From Chlamydiales bacterium (lineage in GTDB: Bacteria; Chlamydiota; Chlamydiia; Chlamydiales; JAAKFR01), in NCBI GenBank assembly GCA_022601445.1, contig JAJACP010000008.1, positions 1 to 64,000 on the forward strand: a DNA stretch of 64,000 bases, given 5' to 3'. The notes beneath the pieces were generated by a model that saw only the letters and a list, made by a program, of their open reading frames with translations, had not been told where the DNA came from and searched no databases. Below are positions 7,623-16,327 of this stretch, piece by piece; the stretch's first letter is position 1, and each line of letters begins with the position of its first letter. The position numbers and the translations under genes are program-made.

Positions 7623-8183
7623 ATGGGAACTGTATTCATTGTTTATGCCTCTCAATGGGGTAACACGCAGAAAATGGCCGAGGCCATTGCAGAAGGGGTG
7701 TCACAAGTAGAGGGAATGCAAGCTAATTTAAAAAAAGCTCCAGAGGCGAGTGCTGAAGATGTCACTGCCGCTGACGCCTTAATTCTCGGTTCTCCCGTTC
7801 ACATGGGCAGCATGGATTGGCAAGTGAAAAAGTTTATCGACGAGGTTTGCAGCAAGCTCTGGATGGAAGATAAACTTGTCGGAAAAGTGGGCGGCGTGTT
7901 CGCGACCGGATCCGGCTATGGCGGTGGAGGCGGTGGATGTGAGCTCACCCTCCTTTCTATGATGAATAACCTGGTTGAGCTAGGGCTCATTATGGTGCCC
8001 CTTCCTAAGAGAACACCGGGTTATGCTGAAGCGGGACTACAGTGGGGTCCTTATGGGCGCTCTATGGGACACAATATGGAACAGACAGGGCTGACAGATG
8101 AGAAACTAGTAGCCGCACGCTACCATGGAATGCACATCGCGCGCGCTGTAGCTGCTCTTCAATCCGCAAAAATTTTTGAGTAG
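7623..8183 (+). CDS. Flavodoxin-like / WrbA-type NAD(P)H:quinone oxidoreductase
   Basis: 186 aa flavodoxin-fold protein. The FMN phosphate-binding loop is YASQWGNTQKMAE at residues 9-21 and the second FMN loop is LILGSPVHMGSMDWQ. A glycine-rich stretch (SGYGGGGGGCE) lies at the third loop, where WrbA proteins have TGSGYGGGQE. WrbA enzymes reduce quinones by two electrons to limit oxidative stress. AGGAGAG about 8 nt before the ATG. The 3' 78 nt overlap the convergent pabA-like gene. Confidence 0.82.
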   Translation: MGTVFIVYASQWGNTQKMAEAIAEGVSQVEGMQANLKKAPEASAEDVTAADALILGSPVHMGSMDWQVKKFIDEVCSKLWMEDKLVGKVGGVFATGSGYGGGGGGCELTLLSMMNNLVELGLIMVPLPKRTPGYAEAGLQWGPYGRSMGHNMEQTGLTDEKLVAARYHGMHIARAVAALQSAKIFE

Positions 8184-8705
8184 CACTTCTCCATTGTGAG
8201 AGGCAATAGACTCAGGATGAAACTGAACACCGAATAGAGGCTTGGTTTGATGGGCAAGTCCCATGACTTCTCCCTCTTCTGTCCAGGCTGTGATTTCTAG
8301 ATTAGATGACACCCCCTTCACGATCAGAGAGTGGTACCGAATGGCTTCAAAAGGAGTGGGTATTCCGGAAAAAATACCCTTTCCCCGGTGAAAGATCTGA
8401 GAAGACTTTCCATGCATGACCTTGGGTGCACGCTCAACACGGGCTCCATACACTTCTCCAATAGCCTGATGTCCCAAGCAAATCCCCAAAATCGGGCAAC
8501 TTGCCTGCTCAATTAAGGCTTTTGAAATCCCTGCAGCAGGAGGAGCGCCTGGCCCAGGACCCACCACAAGATGGCTCGGCTTTTTAGCTAAAACTTCCTC
8601 AACTGTACAGTCTCGACTCCGTATCACCTGAGGAGGGTGCCCCAGCTGCGCTAAAGCATGTACAATGTTGTAGGTAAAAGAGTCATCATTATCGATCAAA
8701 ATCAT
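8106..8705 (-). CDS. pabA: Glutamine amidotransferase subunit, aminodeoxychorismate/anthranilate synthase component II
   Basis: 199-aa class I glutamine amidotransferase. Catalytic Cys in GICLGHQAIG, catalytic His/Glu in FGVQFHPES, and N-terminal IDNDDSFTYN are those of PabA/TrpG. It supplies ammonia for 4-amino-4-deoxychorismate (folate) or anthranilate; without the partner component I gene here, PabA is preferred because no trp genes are visible and folK is present. The normal family C-terminus is at LLKNF; here about 18 extra residues run into the end of the convergent flavodoxin gene, as if the original stop had been lost. Starts inside the GT61 gene (17-nt overlap). Confidence 0.87.
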   Translation of the reverse strand: MILIDNDDSFTYNIVHALAQLGHPPQVIRSRDCTVEEVLAKKPSHLVVGPGPGAPPAAGISKALIEQASCPILGICLGHQAIGEVYGARVERAPKVMHGKSSQIFHRGKGIFSGIPTPFEAIRYHSLIVKGVSSNLEITAWTEEGEVMGLAHQTKPLFGVQFHPESIASHNGEVLLKNFCGLKSSYSARDVHSMVACGY

Positions 8706-9852
8706 TGAGCATCATCTCTAGTGTCTGTTTGAGCTTGGCAAGATCGAGAGTGATATCAGGGTCAATGGGAGGCGCCACACCATCTGGATAGCGCTTTCCC
8801 TCTCCAAATAGGTAGTAGTAGGGGTGCCTCGTCACGTTGGAAAGATGCCAGTAGCAGACGTTAACATACCCAGGGTGGAAAAACTCTAAAAAGGGCGTGC
8901 CTGGATGGCAGAAAACAAGGTGAGAAAAACCCGCACCATGTGGCCCTACAACCATCTCAGCGGCATGAAAAAGCTCCATTTGCTCGCGTAAGGGACGGTC
9001 TGCTAACTCAACACGCTCAAAACCGTATTGTTGGAGGAGCGCATAGACCTCTTCTTCATTGACTACACGTCGCTTGTCTGCATCTCGCCTCGAGACATAA
9101 AGGCGTGTGCGTGCACGTTTTTTCAATTGAGGCAGAATCCGATCACGCAAGAATTGGCATCCCCAGGATGTTGGCAACGTGGGCGTCGATGGAACAAGCA
9201 AGTGTGGAGTAGAAATGGCATCATAGTCCCCAGCATTGATGATTCTCTCTTTGGGAACCCCTAACAATCCTAAGCTGGCCTTTTGATAGTTTTTACCCGC
9301 TGCCACATAGAGATTGGCTCCCTGGACGTCTCCACTTTTTTCCACCAAATGAATCCGAGGGAGCACCTCGTACATCCAGTGATAAAATGCGTTTTGCCAC
9401 CCTGCTGTTAGCGTCACAACCGGTTTTTCGGTGTGGTAAATTTTGGGAAAGAAGCGCTTTGTACTGAACTTAAACAGGTCGTGTTGAGCAAGCGGTCTAC
9501 CATCTACAGGCTTTAAATAAGTCGAGATCAGCTCGCCTCTGCTGTTTAGATTTCCCCCAAGTGAGGTTGCCACTGCTTTTGAGAGGGAGAAAAAACCGCC
9601 TCCTGCATCCAGGCATGTTTTGACACGAAACTGCCATGAAAGAGTGAGATCCACTGTTTGGGGAGAGGTAAGCGGCAAAGAGACCTGCGGATAGAGCTCC
9701 GTTGGGAGTTCGTGATGCGAAACAAGTGCCGCAGGGATACCCGATACCGAGTAGGATCGGGAGCGCAAACAGAGCGCGGACAAACCTGCACACCCCTTTT
9801 TGACTCCCTCTCGCATCCACCGCACTAATGTGGAGCCTAATCGCTTTTTCAT
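8689..9852 (-). CDS. Glycosyltransferase family 61 protein
   Basis: 387 aa. The GT61 (DUF563) region is clear: NAFYHWMYEVLPRI near the middle, RLYVSRRDADKRRVVNEEE, and GPHGAGFSHLVFC near the C-terminus with the conserved HGAG. Such enzymes transfer sugars in cell-envelope or extracellular glycans; substrate unknown. No signal peptide or membrane helix is convincing. Lies between ndk (6 nt upstream) and pabA (overlapping), so the three form one minus-strand operon. Confidence 0.82.
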   Translation of the reverse strand: MKKRLGSTLVRWMREGVKKGCAGLSALCLRSRSYSVSGIPAALVSHHELPTELYPQVSLPLTSPQTVDLTLSWQFRVKTCLDAGGGFFSLSKAVATSLGGNLNSRGELISTYLKPVDGRPLAQHDLFKFSTKRFFPKIYHTEKPVVTLTAGWQNAFYHWMYEVLPRIHLVEKSGDVQGANLYVAAGKNYQKASLGLLGVPKERIINAGDYDAISTPHLLVPSTPTLPTSWGCQFLRDRILPQLKKRARTRLYVSRRDADKRRVVNEEEVYALLQQYGFERVELADRPLREQMELFHAAEMVVGPHGAGFSHLVFCHPGTPFLEFFHPGYVNVCYWHLSNVTRHPYYYLFGEGKRYPDGVAPPIDPDITLDLAKLKQTLEMMLNDFDR

Positions 9853-9857
9853 AGTGC

Positions 9858-10283
9858 CTAACGACTATACACGCAATCTGGCTTAAAGAAAAAATCGATT
9901 TCGACACGAGCCGTTTCAGGAGCGTCTGAGCCGTGCACGGCATTTTGATCGATCGAGTCTGCAAAGTCAGCCCGAATGGTTCCAGGAGCCGCATCTTTGG
10001 GATTTGTCGCTCCCATAATCTCACGATTCTTTGCAATCGCCCCCTCTCCTTCAAGAACGGAGACTAAAACGGGTCCAGAGCTGATGAAATCGACCAAATC
10101 ATTGTAGAAGGGGCGAGCGCTATGCACCGCATAGAATTCTTTCCCTTGCTCTTTTGTCAAATGGACCATCTTGGCTGCAGCCACTTTTAATCCCGCTTTT
10201 TCAAAACGAGAAAGAATGTCCCCTATTACGTTCTTCCGAACAGCATCAGGTTTGATAATCGATAAAGTTTGTTCTTGTGTCAT
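9858..10283 (-). CDS. ndk: Nucleoside-diphosphate kinase
   Basis: 141 aa. Equilibrates NTP pools by transferring the gamma phosphate through a phospho-histidine. SIIKPDAV at the N-terminus and the active-site [12 protein letters not shown] (His near residue 118) are canonical and the length is normal. First gene of the ndk-GT61-pabA operon. In Chlamydia, ndk adjoins ruvA; here about 1.7 kb of AT-rich accessory sequence lies between them. Confidence 0.96.
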   Translation of the reverse strand: MTQEQTLSIIKPDAVRKNVIGDILSRFEKAGLKVAAAKMVHLTKEQGKEFYAVHSARPFYNDLVDFISSGPVLVSVLEGEGAIAKNREIMGATNPKDAAPGTIRADFADSIDQNAVHGSDAPETARVEIDFFFKPDCVYSR

Positions 10284-10440
10284 ATCGTTTTTTGATCCTT
10301 AAGTTAAGTGAAAGGTACGGCAATTTACCACCACCATCCAAAAAAATCAAGCAGGTAAATTTTACTATCTAAACTTTGTTTTAGTTCAAATTAAAAACAA
10401 AACAGTTTACTATTTAATTAACCTAATCAAGGAGGATTTT

Positions 10441-10641
10441 ATGTCTTCAAAACCAATTGAATCATCTAGTTCACACCCATATAAGCCCTCCCGTCAGCTC
10501 CCACGTAAAATAGACTTTAAACCCGGTCCTCGAGATCCCCATGCTTCTACAAAACCTGTTCCTTCGATTGAAACGATTGTTCAACAGCGACTTGAAAACA
10601 TGCAGACAACTCAACACACTCACTATAAACAAGATAAATAA
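10441..10641 (+). CDS. Small basic hypothetical protein
   Basis: 66 aa, Ser/Pro/Lys-rich, no recognised domain. A strong AAGGAGGATTTT precedes the ATG, the same leader type as the GIY-YIG-like gene at 11451. It opens an AT-rich accessory segment and may be co-regulated with the two genes that follow. Disordered in appearance; function unknown. Confidence 0.55.
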   Translation: MSSKPIESSSSHPYKPSRQLPRKIDFKPGPRDPHASTKPVPSIETIVQQRLENMQTTQHTHYKQDK

Positions 10642-10642
10642 A

Positions 10643-10723
10643 TACTTGTCACAAGTAAATTTTATAGTTTAACAAACTAAATATTTTATAAACTAAATAG
10701 AATAATATTTAGTTTATAAAATA
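10643..10723. promoter_or_regulatory. Palindrome and 17-bp inverted repeat upstream of the GIY-YIG-like pair
   Basis: A 15-bp palindrome, TACTTGTCACAAGTA, lies at 10643-10657. At 10682-10723 two perfect 17-bp arms (TATTTTATAAACTAAAT and its complement) flank an 8-nt spacer. The second repeat ends exactly where an upstream ATG (10724) begins. Either an operator pair or a terminator-like hairpin for the small gene upstream; it lacks a GC stem and T-run. Confidence 0.55.
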
Positions 10724-10792
10724 ATGTCTTTTGTTGTTTTAAAACGAAAAAAGAACAAAACTGTTTGCATAAATCTTAAAAAAAGAGTCTGT

Positions 10793-11428
10793 ATGCCAAG
10801 CGGTGCCATTTCTCCCATTTCCCCTAGTGTCTTGAACTCTCCCATAGGACTCGCTGAGTGGAAGGTGAGACAAAGTCCAAATGGAACGATTGATCCCACT
10901 CCTCCTGAAGAGGTTAAAGCACAGCTTAGGAACAGAAAGATTGTTGGGGATATTATCTACCGAATCAAACATGAAGGCACCAGCAAACGTTCCTGTGGGA
11001 GCGTAAAATATACAGATAGAGGCAACACTCTTGGTAAAAGATTTTGTCACTACAAATATAAAATGAACAAACCAGACGCTCGCCACACGTATTCAGAAAA
11101 TGCTGTCCGCCGTTCACCCAATCAATTTACTGTCAAAATTCTGGATCATCATCCTGGAATAAGCGAACGTCAGCTACTTGAAATCGAAGAAGCTTGGCAA
11201 AACCGTTTTCACACACGTAACCGTCGCTGCGGCTACAACCAATCAAGACCAACACAAGAGCGATTACGAACCTTAGAAAACAGAGAAAACCAGACGCCCT
11301 ATCGACCTCCACTGGCAAGATCGGGTCTGCCCAACAAAGAGCAAGAGAGCCGTTCGAGCGTACAAGTCCGAGCTGATCGCCTCAAATTAGAGTCCGTGCG
11401 TACGACTCTTCAGTTTGATCACGTTTAA
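10793..11428 (+). CDS. Degenerate GIY-YIG-like protein, copy 1
   Basis: About 211 aa. The middle resembles a GIY-YIG nuclease: GDIIYRIKH (GIY position), CGSVK (YIG position), a basic helix with Arg and His residues, FTVKIL, and ERQLLEIEEAWQ followed by CGYNQSRP, where the family has the metal-binding Glu and a terminal GYN. The two motif triplets are degenerate, so catalysis is uncertain. The tail is basic and polar. ATG 10793 is preferred because the N-terminus then aligns with copy 2 (GLAEWKVRQSPNGTI versus GLAHWRVQQSPGKTI); ATG 10724 has no ribosome site. Tandem paralogue at 11451. Confidence 0.55.
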   Translation: MPSGAISPISPSVLNSPIGLAEWKVRQSPNGTIDPTPPEEVKAQLRNRKIVGDIIYRIKHEGTSKRSCGSVKYTDRGNTLGKRFCHYKYKMNKPDARHTYSENAVRRSPNQFTVKILDHHPGISERQLLEIEEAWQNRFHTRNRRCGYNQSRPTQERLRTLENRENQTPYRPPLARSGLPNKEQESRSSVQVRADRLKLESVRTTLQFDHV

Positions 11429-11450
11429 AAAACCACATAAAAAGGATTTT

Positions 11451-11990
11451 ATGTCTACTAGTGAAAATATAGCTCCTACTTCCCCAAAAGGGCTTGCACA
11501 CTGGCGCGTCCAGCAAAGTCCTGGAAAAACCATTCATTTGAAACCCCCTGAAAAAGTTGCTCAAGTCATTAAACAGAAAGATATTATGGGGGATCTTGTT
11601 TACCAATGGAAACATATAGAAACCGGACAGCGCTACTTTGGCAGCGTAAAAAGCACGAAAAAGGGAAACACGGTTACTAGGCGTCTTACCACTTATCAAT
11701 CTAAACTAAAAGGCCCCCCCTCAAGACGCACTGATATTGAAAAGGCACTCGCGCGTTCCCCAACAAAATTTTCTTTTAAAATTGTCGAGCACAAGCCCGG
11801 TATTTCGGAAGAGGAGCTGCTTGCGGTTGAAGAGGCATGGCAAGATCGTTACGGCACACGCTCTCCCAGCCGCGGTTATAACCGATCGCGTCCCACCCGA
11901 GAGCGATTACGCGCAGGAAGAAACAGACGCACTGCTCCCAAACGCACTCTTTTTGATACGCTAGGGCTAAACAAGCCTAGTAAAAGCTAG
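11451..11990 (+). CDS. Degenerate GIY-YIG-like protein, copy 2
   Basis: 179-aa paralogue of the preceding gene. GIY-YIG-like landmarks: GDLVYQWKH, QRYFGSVKST (closer to YIG than in copy 1), FSFKIVEH, EEELLAVEEAWQDRYGT and RGYNRSRP. The C-terminus is strongly basic (RERLRAGRNRRTAPKR). AAAAAGGATTTT precedes ATG 11451. Its stop overlaps ruvA by 4 nt, convergently. Such proteins could be homing-type or phage-type nucleases, or nucleic-acid-binding proteins derived from them; the conserved N-terminal 35 residues shared with copy 1 are not part of the known domain. Confidence 0.6.
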   Translation: MSTSENIAPTSPKGLAHWRVQQSPGKTIHLKPPEKVAQVIKQKDIMGDLVYQWKHIETGQRYFGSVKSTKKGNTVTRRLTTYQSKLKGPPSRRTDIEKALARSPTKFSFKIVEHKPGISEEELLAVEEAWQDRYGTRSPSRGYNRSRPTRERLRAGRNRRTAPKRTLFDTLGLNKPSKS

Positions 11991-12559
11991 CGAAACTTCA
12001 ATGCAGTTGTGATGATCTCGGAGAGGTCTGTATCAGAAGCCAGTAGCCCAGCTGCTTTTTGAACAGCTTTCTCCGCTGCAGACTGGGTGTAACCGAGTTG
12101 CATCAGAGCCTGGAGCGCATCGCCGAGTCTTCCAGAAGAGCTTTGGGGAAGTGCCTGAACATTCAGCTTCCCCTGCAGCTCAATTAAAAGACGCTCGGCT
12201 GTTTTCTTGCCAATTCCGGGCACTTTAGCAAAACGAACGGCATCGTGCGCACTGACCGCTTTTTTCAACTCTTCTAACGAAAGATGCCCAAGTATCCCAA
12301 GCCCTGTTTTAGGACCCACTCCACTAATGGTAATCAGCTCTTGGAAAAGATCGCGACTCTCTTTTGCCAAAAAGCCATAGAGCGTTTGCGACAACTCGCG
12401 CACAATAAAGGCAGTGTGTAGGCATACTTTTTCGCCCAGCTGAGGAAGCTTACCAAAATCACTCACGGGAATATGCACGCAATAGCCAACGCCCTGCACA
12501 TCCAAAACAGCGTGCGTGGGAAAGGCTTCTACGAGAGTTCCATTGATATAGGCGTACAT
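11987..12559 (-). CDS. ruvA: Holliday junction branch-migration protein RuvA
   Basis: 190 aa. RuvA binds four-way junctions and loads the RuvB motor. N-terminal OB domain (MYAYINGTLVE), two helix-hairpin-helix motifs (ITISGVGPKTGLGIL and FAKVPGIGKKTAERLLIEL), and a C-terminal RuvB-binding UBA-like domain after a short linker. Overlaps ruvC by one base, in the order coiled-coil gene, ruvC, ruvA as in Chlamydia. Confidence 0.95.
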   Translation of the reverse strand: MYAYINGTLVEAFPTHAVLDVQGVGYCVHIPVSDFGKLPQLGEKVCLHTAFIVRELSQTLYGFLAKESRDLFQELITISGVGPKTGLGILGHLSLEELKKAVSAHDAVRFAKVPGIGKKTAERLLIELQGKLNVQALPQSSSGRLGDALQALMQLGYTQSAAEKAVQKAAGLLASDTDLSEIITTALKFR

Positions 12560-13062
12560 TAAATCAGATACTTCTCACTTCCATTGGTTTGACCGTGGCA
12601 GATGGCAATAGCCAACGCATCAGCCGCATCTTCTGGCTCAGGCAGTTTAGAGAGCGTGAGCAGCCTCTGCACCATTGCCTGTACTTGCTGCTTACTAGCT
12701 CTGCCTGTTCCGACAACGGCCATTTTAGCTCGCGCAGGAGCATATTCGAAAAGGGGGATTTCACGCAAAGCCGCTGCCAGTACCACAACACCGCGCGCCA
12801 TCCCTAATTTAATCCCACTCTGAGGATTTTTATGAATGTATTGCGTCTCAACCGCAACTGCATCAGGCTGGTATTTTTTGACTAAATTTTCTACACCCTC
12901 AAAAATGATGCGATACCGTTGTGAAAGAGGCTGCGAGGCGGGAGGACGAATACACCCGTAGTCAACTGCTGTAAAGCGCCGTGCCCCTTCGACCTGAATC
13001 AATCCAAACCCTGTCACTGAGGTGCCGGGATCAATCCCGAGGATGATTTTAGTTCTCTTCAC
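12559..13062 (-). CDS. ruvC: Crossover junction endodeoxyribonuclease RuvC
   Basis: 167 aa Holliday junction resolvase. Acidic catalytic residues are visible in ILGIDPGTSVTGFG (Asp11 region), AVETQYI (Glu), and the C-terminal EPEDAADALAIAICH. Conserved PARAKMAVVGTGRASKQQV aligns with the family. Its start overlaps the end of the coiled-coil gene by 14 nt, so they are translationally coupled. Confidence 0.95.
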   Translation of the reverse strand: MKRTKIILGIDPGTSVTGFGLIQVEGARRFTAVDYGCIRPPASQPLSQRYRIIFEGVENLVKKYQPDAVAVETQYIHKNPQSGIKLGMARGVVVLAAALREIPLFEYAPARAKMAVVGTGRASKQQVQAMVQRLLTLSKLPEPEDAADALAIAICHGQTNGSEKYLI

Positions 13063-14767
13063 GCTTTCCCAAAATGTTTTTGAGACTGGAAACTGTTGCA
13101 GCCATTTGATCGTAGTCTTCTTGCATTTTCTGCAGCTGAATGAGTTGATCTTTTTTCTCTTGCCAGTCTTGTTGCAGAGCCAAAAACTTCTCTTGCCACT
13201 CTTTGGCCAAAGTTTCTGCAGACTGGGCGCGCTCTTTGGCCATTAATTGAAGCTTCTCTTCGTGCATCTGCTGCAAATTTAAATTGTTCTGCATCCGCTC
13301 AATTTCATTTTTTTGCTTGCCAAGTGTTTCTTGCATCTCTGTAATCTGCTCGTTTTGCCGCTCAACTGCACTCTGTAAAATCGTGGCTTCTTTCACTTTC
13401 TTTGCCAAGTGCTGCTGCGCTTTGCGCACTTCACCTTCGCGCTCATCATACTGCTTTTTCGCAGCATGAAAAGCTCCCTGTATCGAGACGAGCTCTTTCT
13501 CTATCCGATTATACTGCTCTGTCTTCCGATCTGCTTCTTGCATCGTCTGCTCTAATTCTTCAACCATCTGGGCATGGCGCGCAGAAAGCTCTCGCATCTT
13601 ACTATATGATTTCTCAATAAGCTTCTCTTTTTCTTCGAGCGACTCATTAAATTTTTCGCTTAACTCGTTATACTCTGCTTTTTGCTGGTCACGCTCTTCT
13701 CTTGCTTCTGCTATTTGCTCATTTAAGTGAGCGATCAGTGCCTCGGCATCTTTACTGCCTTGGCGCAGAGCCGCCTCATGAGCAACAGCTAACTCATCAA
13801 ACGCTTGCTGCGCGCGCTTCTCATGCTCAAGCAGCTTATTTTCATACTCTTCTCTAACGCCTGCTAAATCACTTTCTTGCAACTGCGCCTGCGTCTTTTC
13901 AAGCTGAGTAGTTAGATCGTGCAACTGTTTATCTTTCAGCTCCCACTCTTGAGCCTGAAGGGCAAAGGCGCTGCGTTCGCGCTCTATTTCCTCTTGGATT
14001 CTATCCAGGTGTTGTTTTAAGGCCCTATTTTCCTCGGCAACTTGTGTGGTATGTTCGAGTTTTTGCTTCAGCTCTAAAATGGTCGCCTCATAGTGCCTCA
14101 GCTTGCTCTCTTCTCCCTCATGAGCACGCTGCAGGCTAGAAACTTCTTCTCTTAGCTCTTTGATGATCTCACTTTGGCGCTGCACTTGACTTAAGCTCTC
14201 AGCTAAACGTTCGACAAGGCGACTCCGTTCTGCTTCAAACCGGTCGCTCTCTTTTTTCTCATTTGTGTGCGCGCGTTCGAGCTCTTCCTCCTTCTCCGTC
14301 AACGTCTTTTTTACCGACTCTAATGATGTTTCAGCTTCAAGAAGGTGTTCTCGGATCGCAAGCACCTCCCCCTCTTCTTCAGTCAGACGTGCTTTTTCCT
14401 CTTCAAGCTGAGCGATTTGCTCCTGGGCCTGAAGGAGTTTTTCATCGGGTTTTTCTTTTTTTAGCTCTTCAATTTCTTTCCGTGCCGCTTTCAGTTCATT
14501 GACCAGCTTGTGAAGCGCAGGACGTACTTTTTCTAGTTTCCCTCTGAGATCGGCACACTCACTTTCCTTATCGAGATGGGCCTTTTTAAGCTGCGCGTAC
14601 TCTTCATTCAATGAGAGATGATGGATATCGGTGAGTTTGGCTTGGAACTTCTTTTGCAGACCTTTCTCATCGACCTGTTTTTGAAGCTCTTTAACCTTTT
14701 TCTTTTCGGCAAAAAGGTTTTTAAGAACTTTTTTAAACTCTTCTTCCGTATAGGTATTTGTTGTCAC
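13049..14767 (-). CDS. Large coiled-coil protein (CT503-like)
   Basis: 572 aa, almost entirely Glu/Lys/Gln-rich heptad coiled coil from about residue 20 to the end, with no membrane segment or enzymatic domain. GTG at 14767 is chosen as start because AGGAGAGG lies about 8 nt upstream and the residues before it are Cys-rich and unlike the rest; the frame is open to an ATG at 14926. Position directly before ruvC-ruvA is the same as for the hypothetical CT503 of Chlamydia. Could be a structural or secretion-related protein; function unknown. Confidence 0.72.
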   Translation of the reverse strand: MTTNTYTEEEFKKVLKNLFAEKKKVKELQKQVDEKGLQKKFQAKLTDIHHLSLNEEYAQLKKAHLDKESECADLRGKLEKVRPALHKLVNELKAARKEIEELKKEKPDEKLLQAQEQIAQLEEEKARLTEEEGEVLAIREHLLEAETSLESVKKTLTEKEEELERAHTNEKKESDRFEAERSRLVERLAESLSQVQRQSEIIKELREEVSSLQRAHEGEESKLRHYEATILELKQKLEHTTQVAEENRALKQHLDRIQEEIERERSAFALQAQEWELKDKQLHDLTTQLEKTQAQLQESDLAGVREEYENKLLEHEKRAQQAFDELAVAHEAALRQGSKDAEALIAHLNEQIAEAREERDQQKAEYNELSEKFNESLEEKEKLIEKSYSKMRELSARHAQMVEELEQTMQEADRKTEQYNRIEKELVSIQGAFHAAKKQYDEREGEVRKAQQHLAKKVKEATILQSAVERQNEQITEMQETLGKQKNEIERMQNNLNLQQMHEEKLQLMAKERAQSAETLAKEWQEKFLALQQDWQEKKDQLIQLQKMQEDYDQMAATVSSLKNILGKREEN

Positions 14768-14878
14768 AATACCCCTCTCCTTTGTAAGTACCCTTAGGAA
14801 ATGGGTATAATGTAAAATAAGATTATCCACCAGAAGCTCTTTTTTTGTGTGTTGGGACCGCTTTCCTTTCTTAAAACC

Positions 14879-14911
14879 GGCACGAAATTGACATTTATCG
14901 CATTTCGTGCC
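14879..14911. promoter_or_regulatory. Inverted repeat in the divergent promoter region
   Basis: Perfect 10-bp arms GGCACGAAAT / ATTTCGTGCC with a 13-nt spacer. A TTGACA hexamer lies between the arms, so a bound regulator would cover a -35 box. The site sits between the coiled-coil gene (minus) and the broken ATPase gene (plus). Confidence 0.45.
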
Positions 14912-14945
14912 AGAATCGATGTACAATTCTTAAAGAAGTCTTTAT

Positions 14946-16327
14946 ATGACAAAAGACGTGCCCTTTATTGGTCGTAAAAAAGAGTTGGAAAAACTCAAGT
15001 AGATTGCGGGCAATCGCATCGCAGGCTTAATTGTGATGAGGGGGCGCCGCCGGATTGGAAAGACTCGGTTAGCACAGGAGTTTGGAAAAGGGTTCCGCAC
15101 TCTTGTATTCACAGGCCTTCCGCCAGCTGAAGGTATAACCGCCAAAATGCAAAGAGAGCACTTTGCTAGCCAGTTTGCCCGGCAGCTGCTTGTACCCAAT
15201 CCCAAGTCAGACGACTGGAATGATCTCTTCTGGGCTTTAGCACATCACACAAGCGAAGGAAGAGTCTTAATCGTCTTAGATGAAATTTCATGGCTAGGAT
15301 TAAACGACCCTACGTTTCTTGGAAAGCTAAAAACCGCATGGGATACCGACCTGAAGAGTAACACTCAACTTGTTCTTTTACTCACAGGCTCTGTATCGAG
15401 CTGGATATCAAATTGGAGGAATTACCTCTATTTTCTTGTAATGAGTTTTGGGATTCTGAGGCCCATCGAGTCACAGCTTATGAGAAGTTTCAGATAGTGG
15501 CCGTCACCGGGGGTGTGCCACGCCACTTGGAAGAGATTATACCCACTCTCTCTTCCAAAGAAAATATTCGACGCCTTTGCTTTCAAAGTGGGGGAGTTTT
15601 AGTAAAAGAGTATCAAAGGATATTCTCAGACCTTTTTCATAAACGTGGTCCTATCTATAGTAAAATCGTGTCCAGATTAGTAGAAGGTCCATGCGATCAA
15701 GAAGCCGTTCGCCGCTCTCTGCAACTGGAACGAGGAGGAAGACTCTCTGAATATCTCTATGACCTAGAAACAGCTGGATTCATCAGTCAAGATGATACGT
15801 GGCATATCAAAACAGGGAAAATCTCAAAGCTGCGTAAATACCGCCTTAAAGACAATTACCGCCGCTTTTATCTGAAATATATCTCACCGAACCTGTCGAG
15901 TATTGAGCAAGATAGGTATCAGATGAACCCCGCTCAATGGCCCACTATTTTCGGCCTTCAATTTGAAAATTTGGTTCTCAACAATAGAAGAATAGTTTTT
16001 GAACTTTTATACATTGACCCCCACGATGTGGTATGGGATAATCCCTACTTTCAAGCATCAACAAAAAGGCGTTCAGGATGCCAGATTGATTATCTGATAC
16101 AAACAAGGGATCGAACCTTATATCTGTGCGAAATAAAGTTTTCGCAAAATCCCATAATGGGAACTGTCATCAATGAAGTGGAAAAAAAGATCAAAGCACT
16201 TACCCTACCAAGAGGATTTTCAGTTCGACCTATCCTGATACACGTCAATGGTGTCAGTGAATCCGTGCAAGCAAGTGAGTTTTTCTCGCGTATTCTTGAT
16301 TTTGGTCAACTGCTAGCCTCTAATTAA
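14946..16327 (+). pseudogene. Broken AAA ATPase of the DUF234 (archaeal-type ATPase) family
   Basis: The ORF begins with MTKDVPFIGRKKELEKLK, then meets an in-frame TAG at 15000-15002 before continuing to the Walker A RGRRRIGKTRLA. A second lesion at about 15408-15412 changes the frame: the protein reads LLLTGSVSSWIS, then resumes in another frame with LEELPLF. About 15-18 residues that the family has between these points are missing, so a deletion not divisible by three is likely. The rest is intact: winged-helix region and C-terminal nuclease-like domain (CQIDYLIQT...LYLCEIKF). An intact but different AAA ATPase (DUF4143 type) is at 58672-59985. Confidence 0.82.

Noticed and set aside
10724-10792. 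Upstream start for GIY-YIG-like copy 1
   Set aside because: No Shine-Dalgarno site, it begins at the edge of an inverted repeat, and the extra 23 residues do not align with copy 2.
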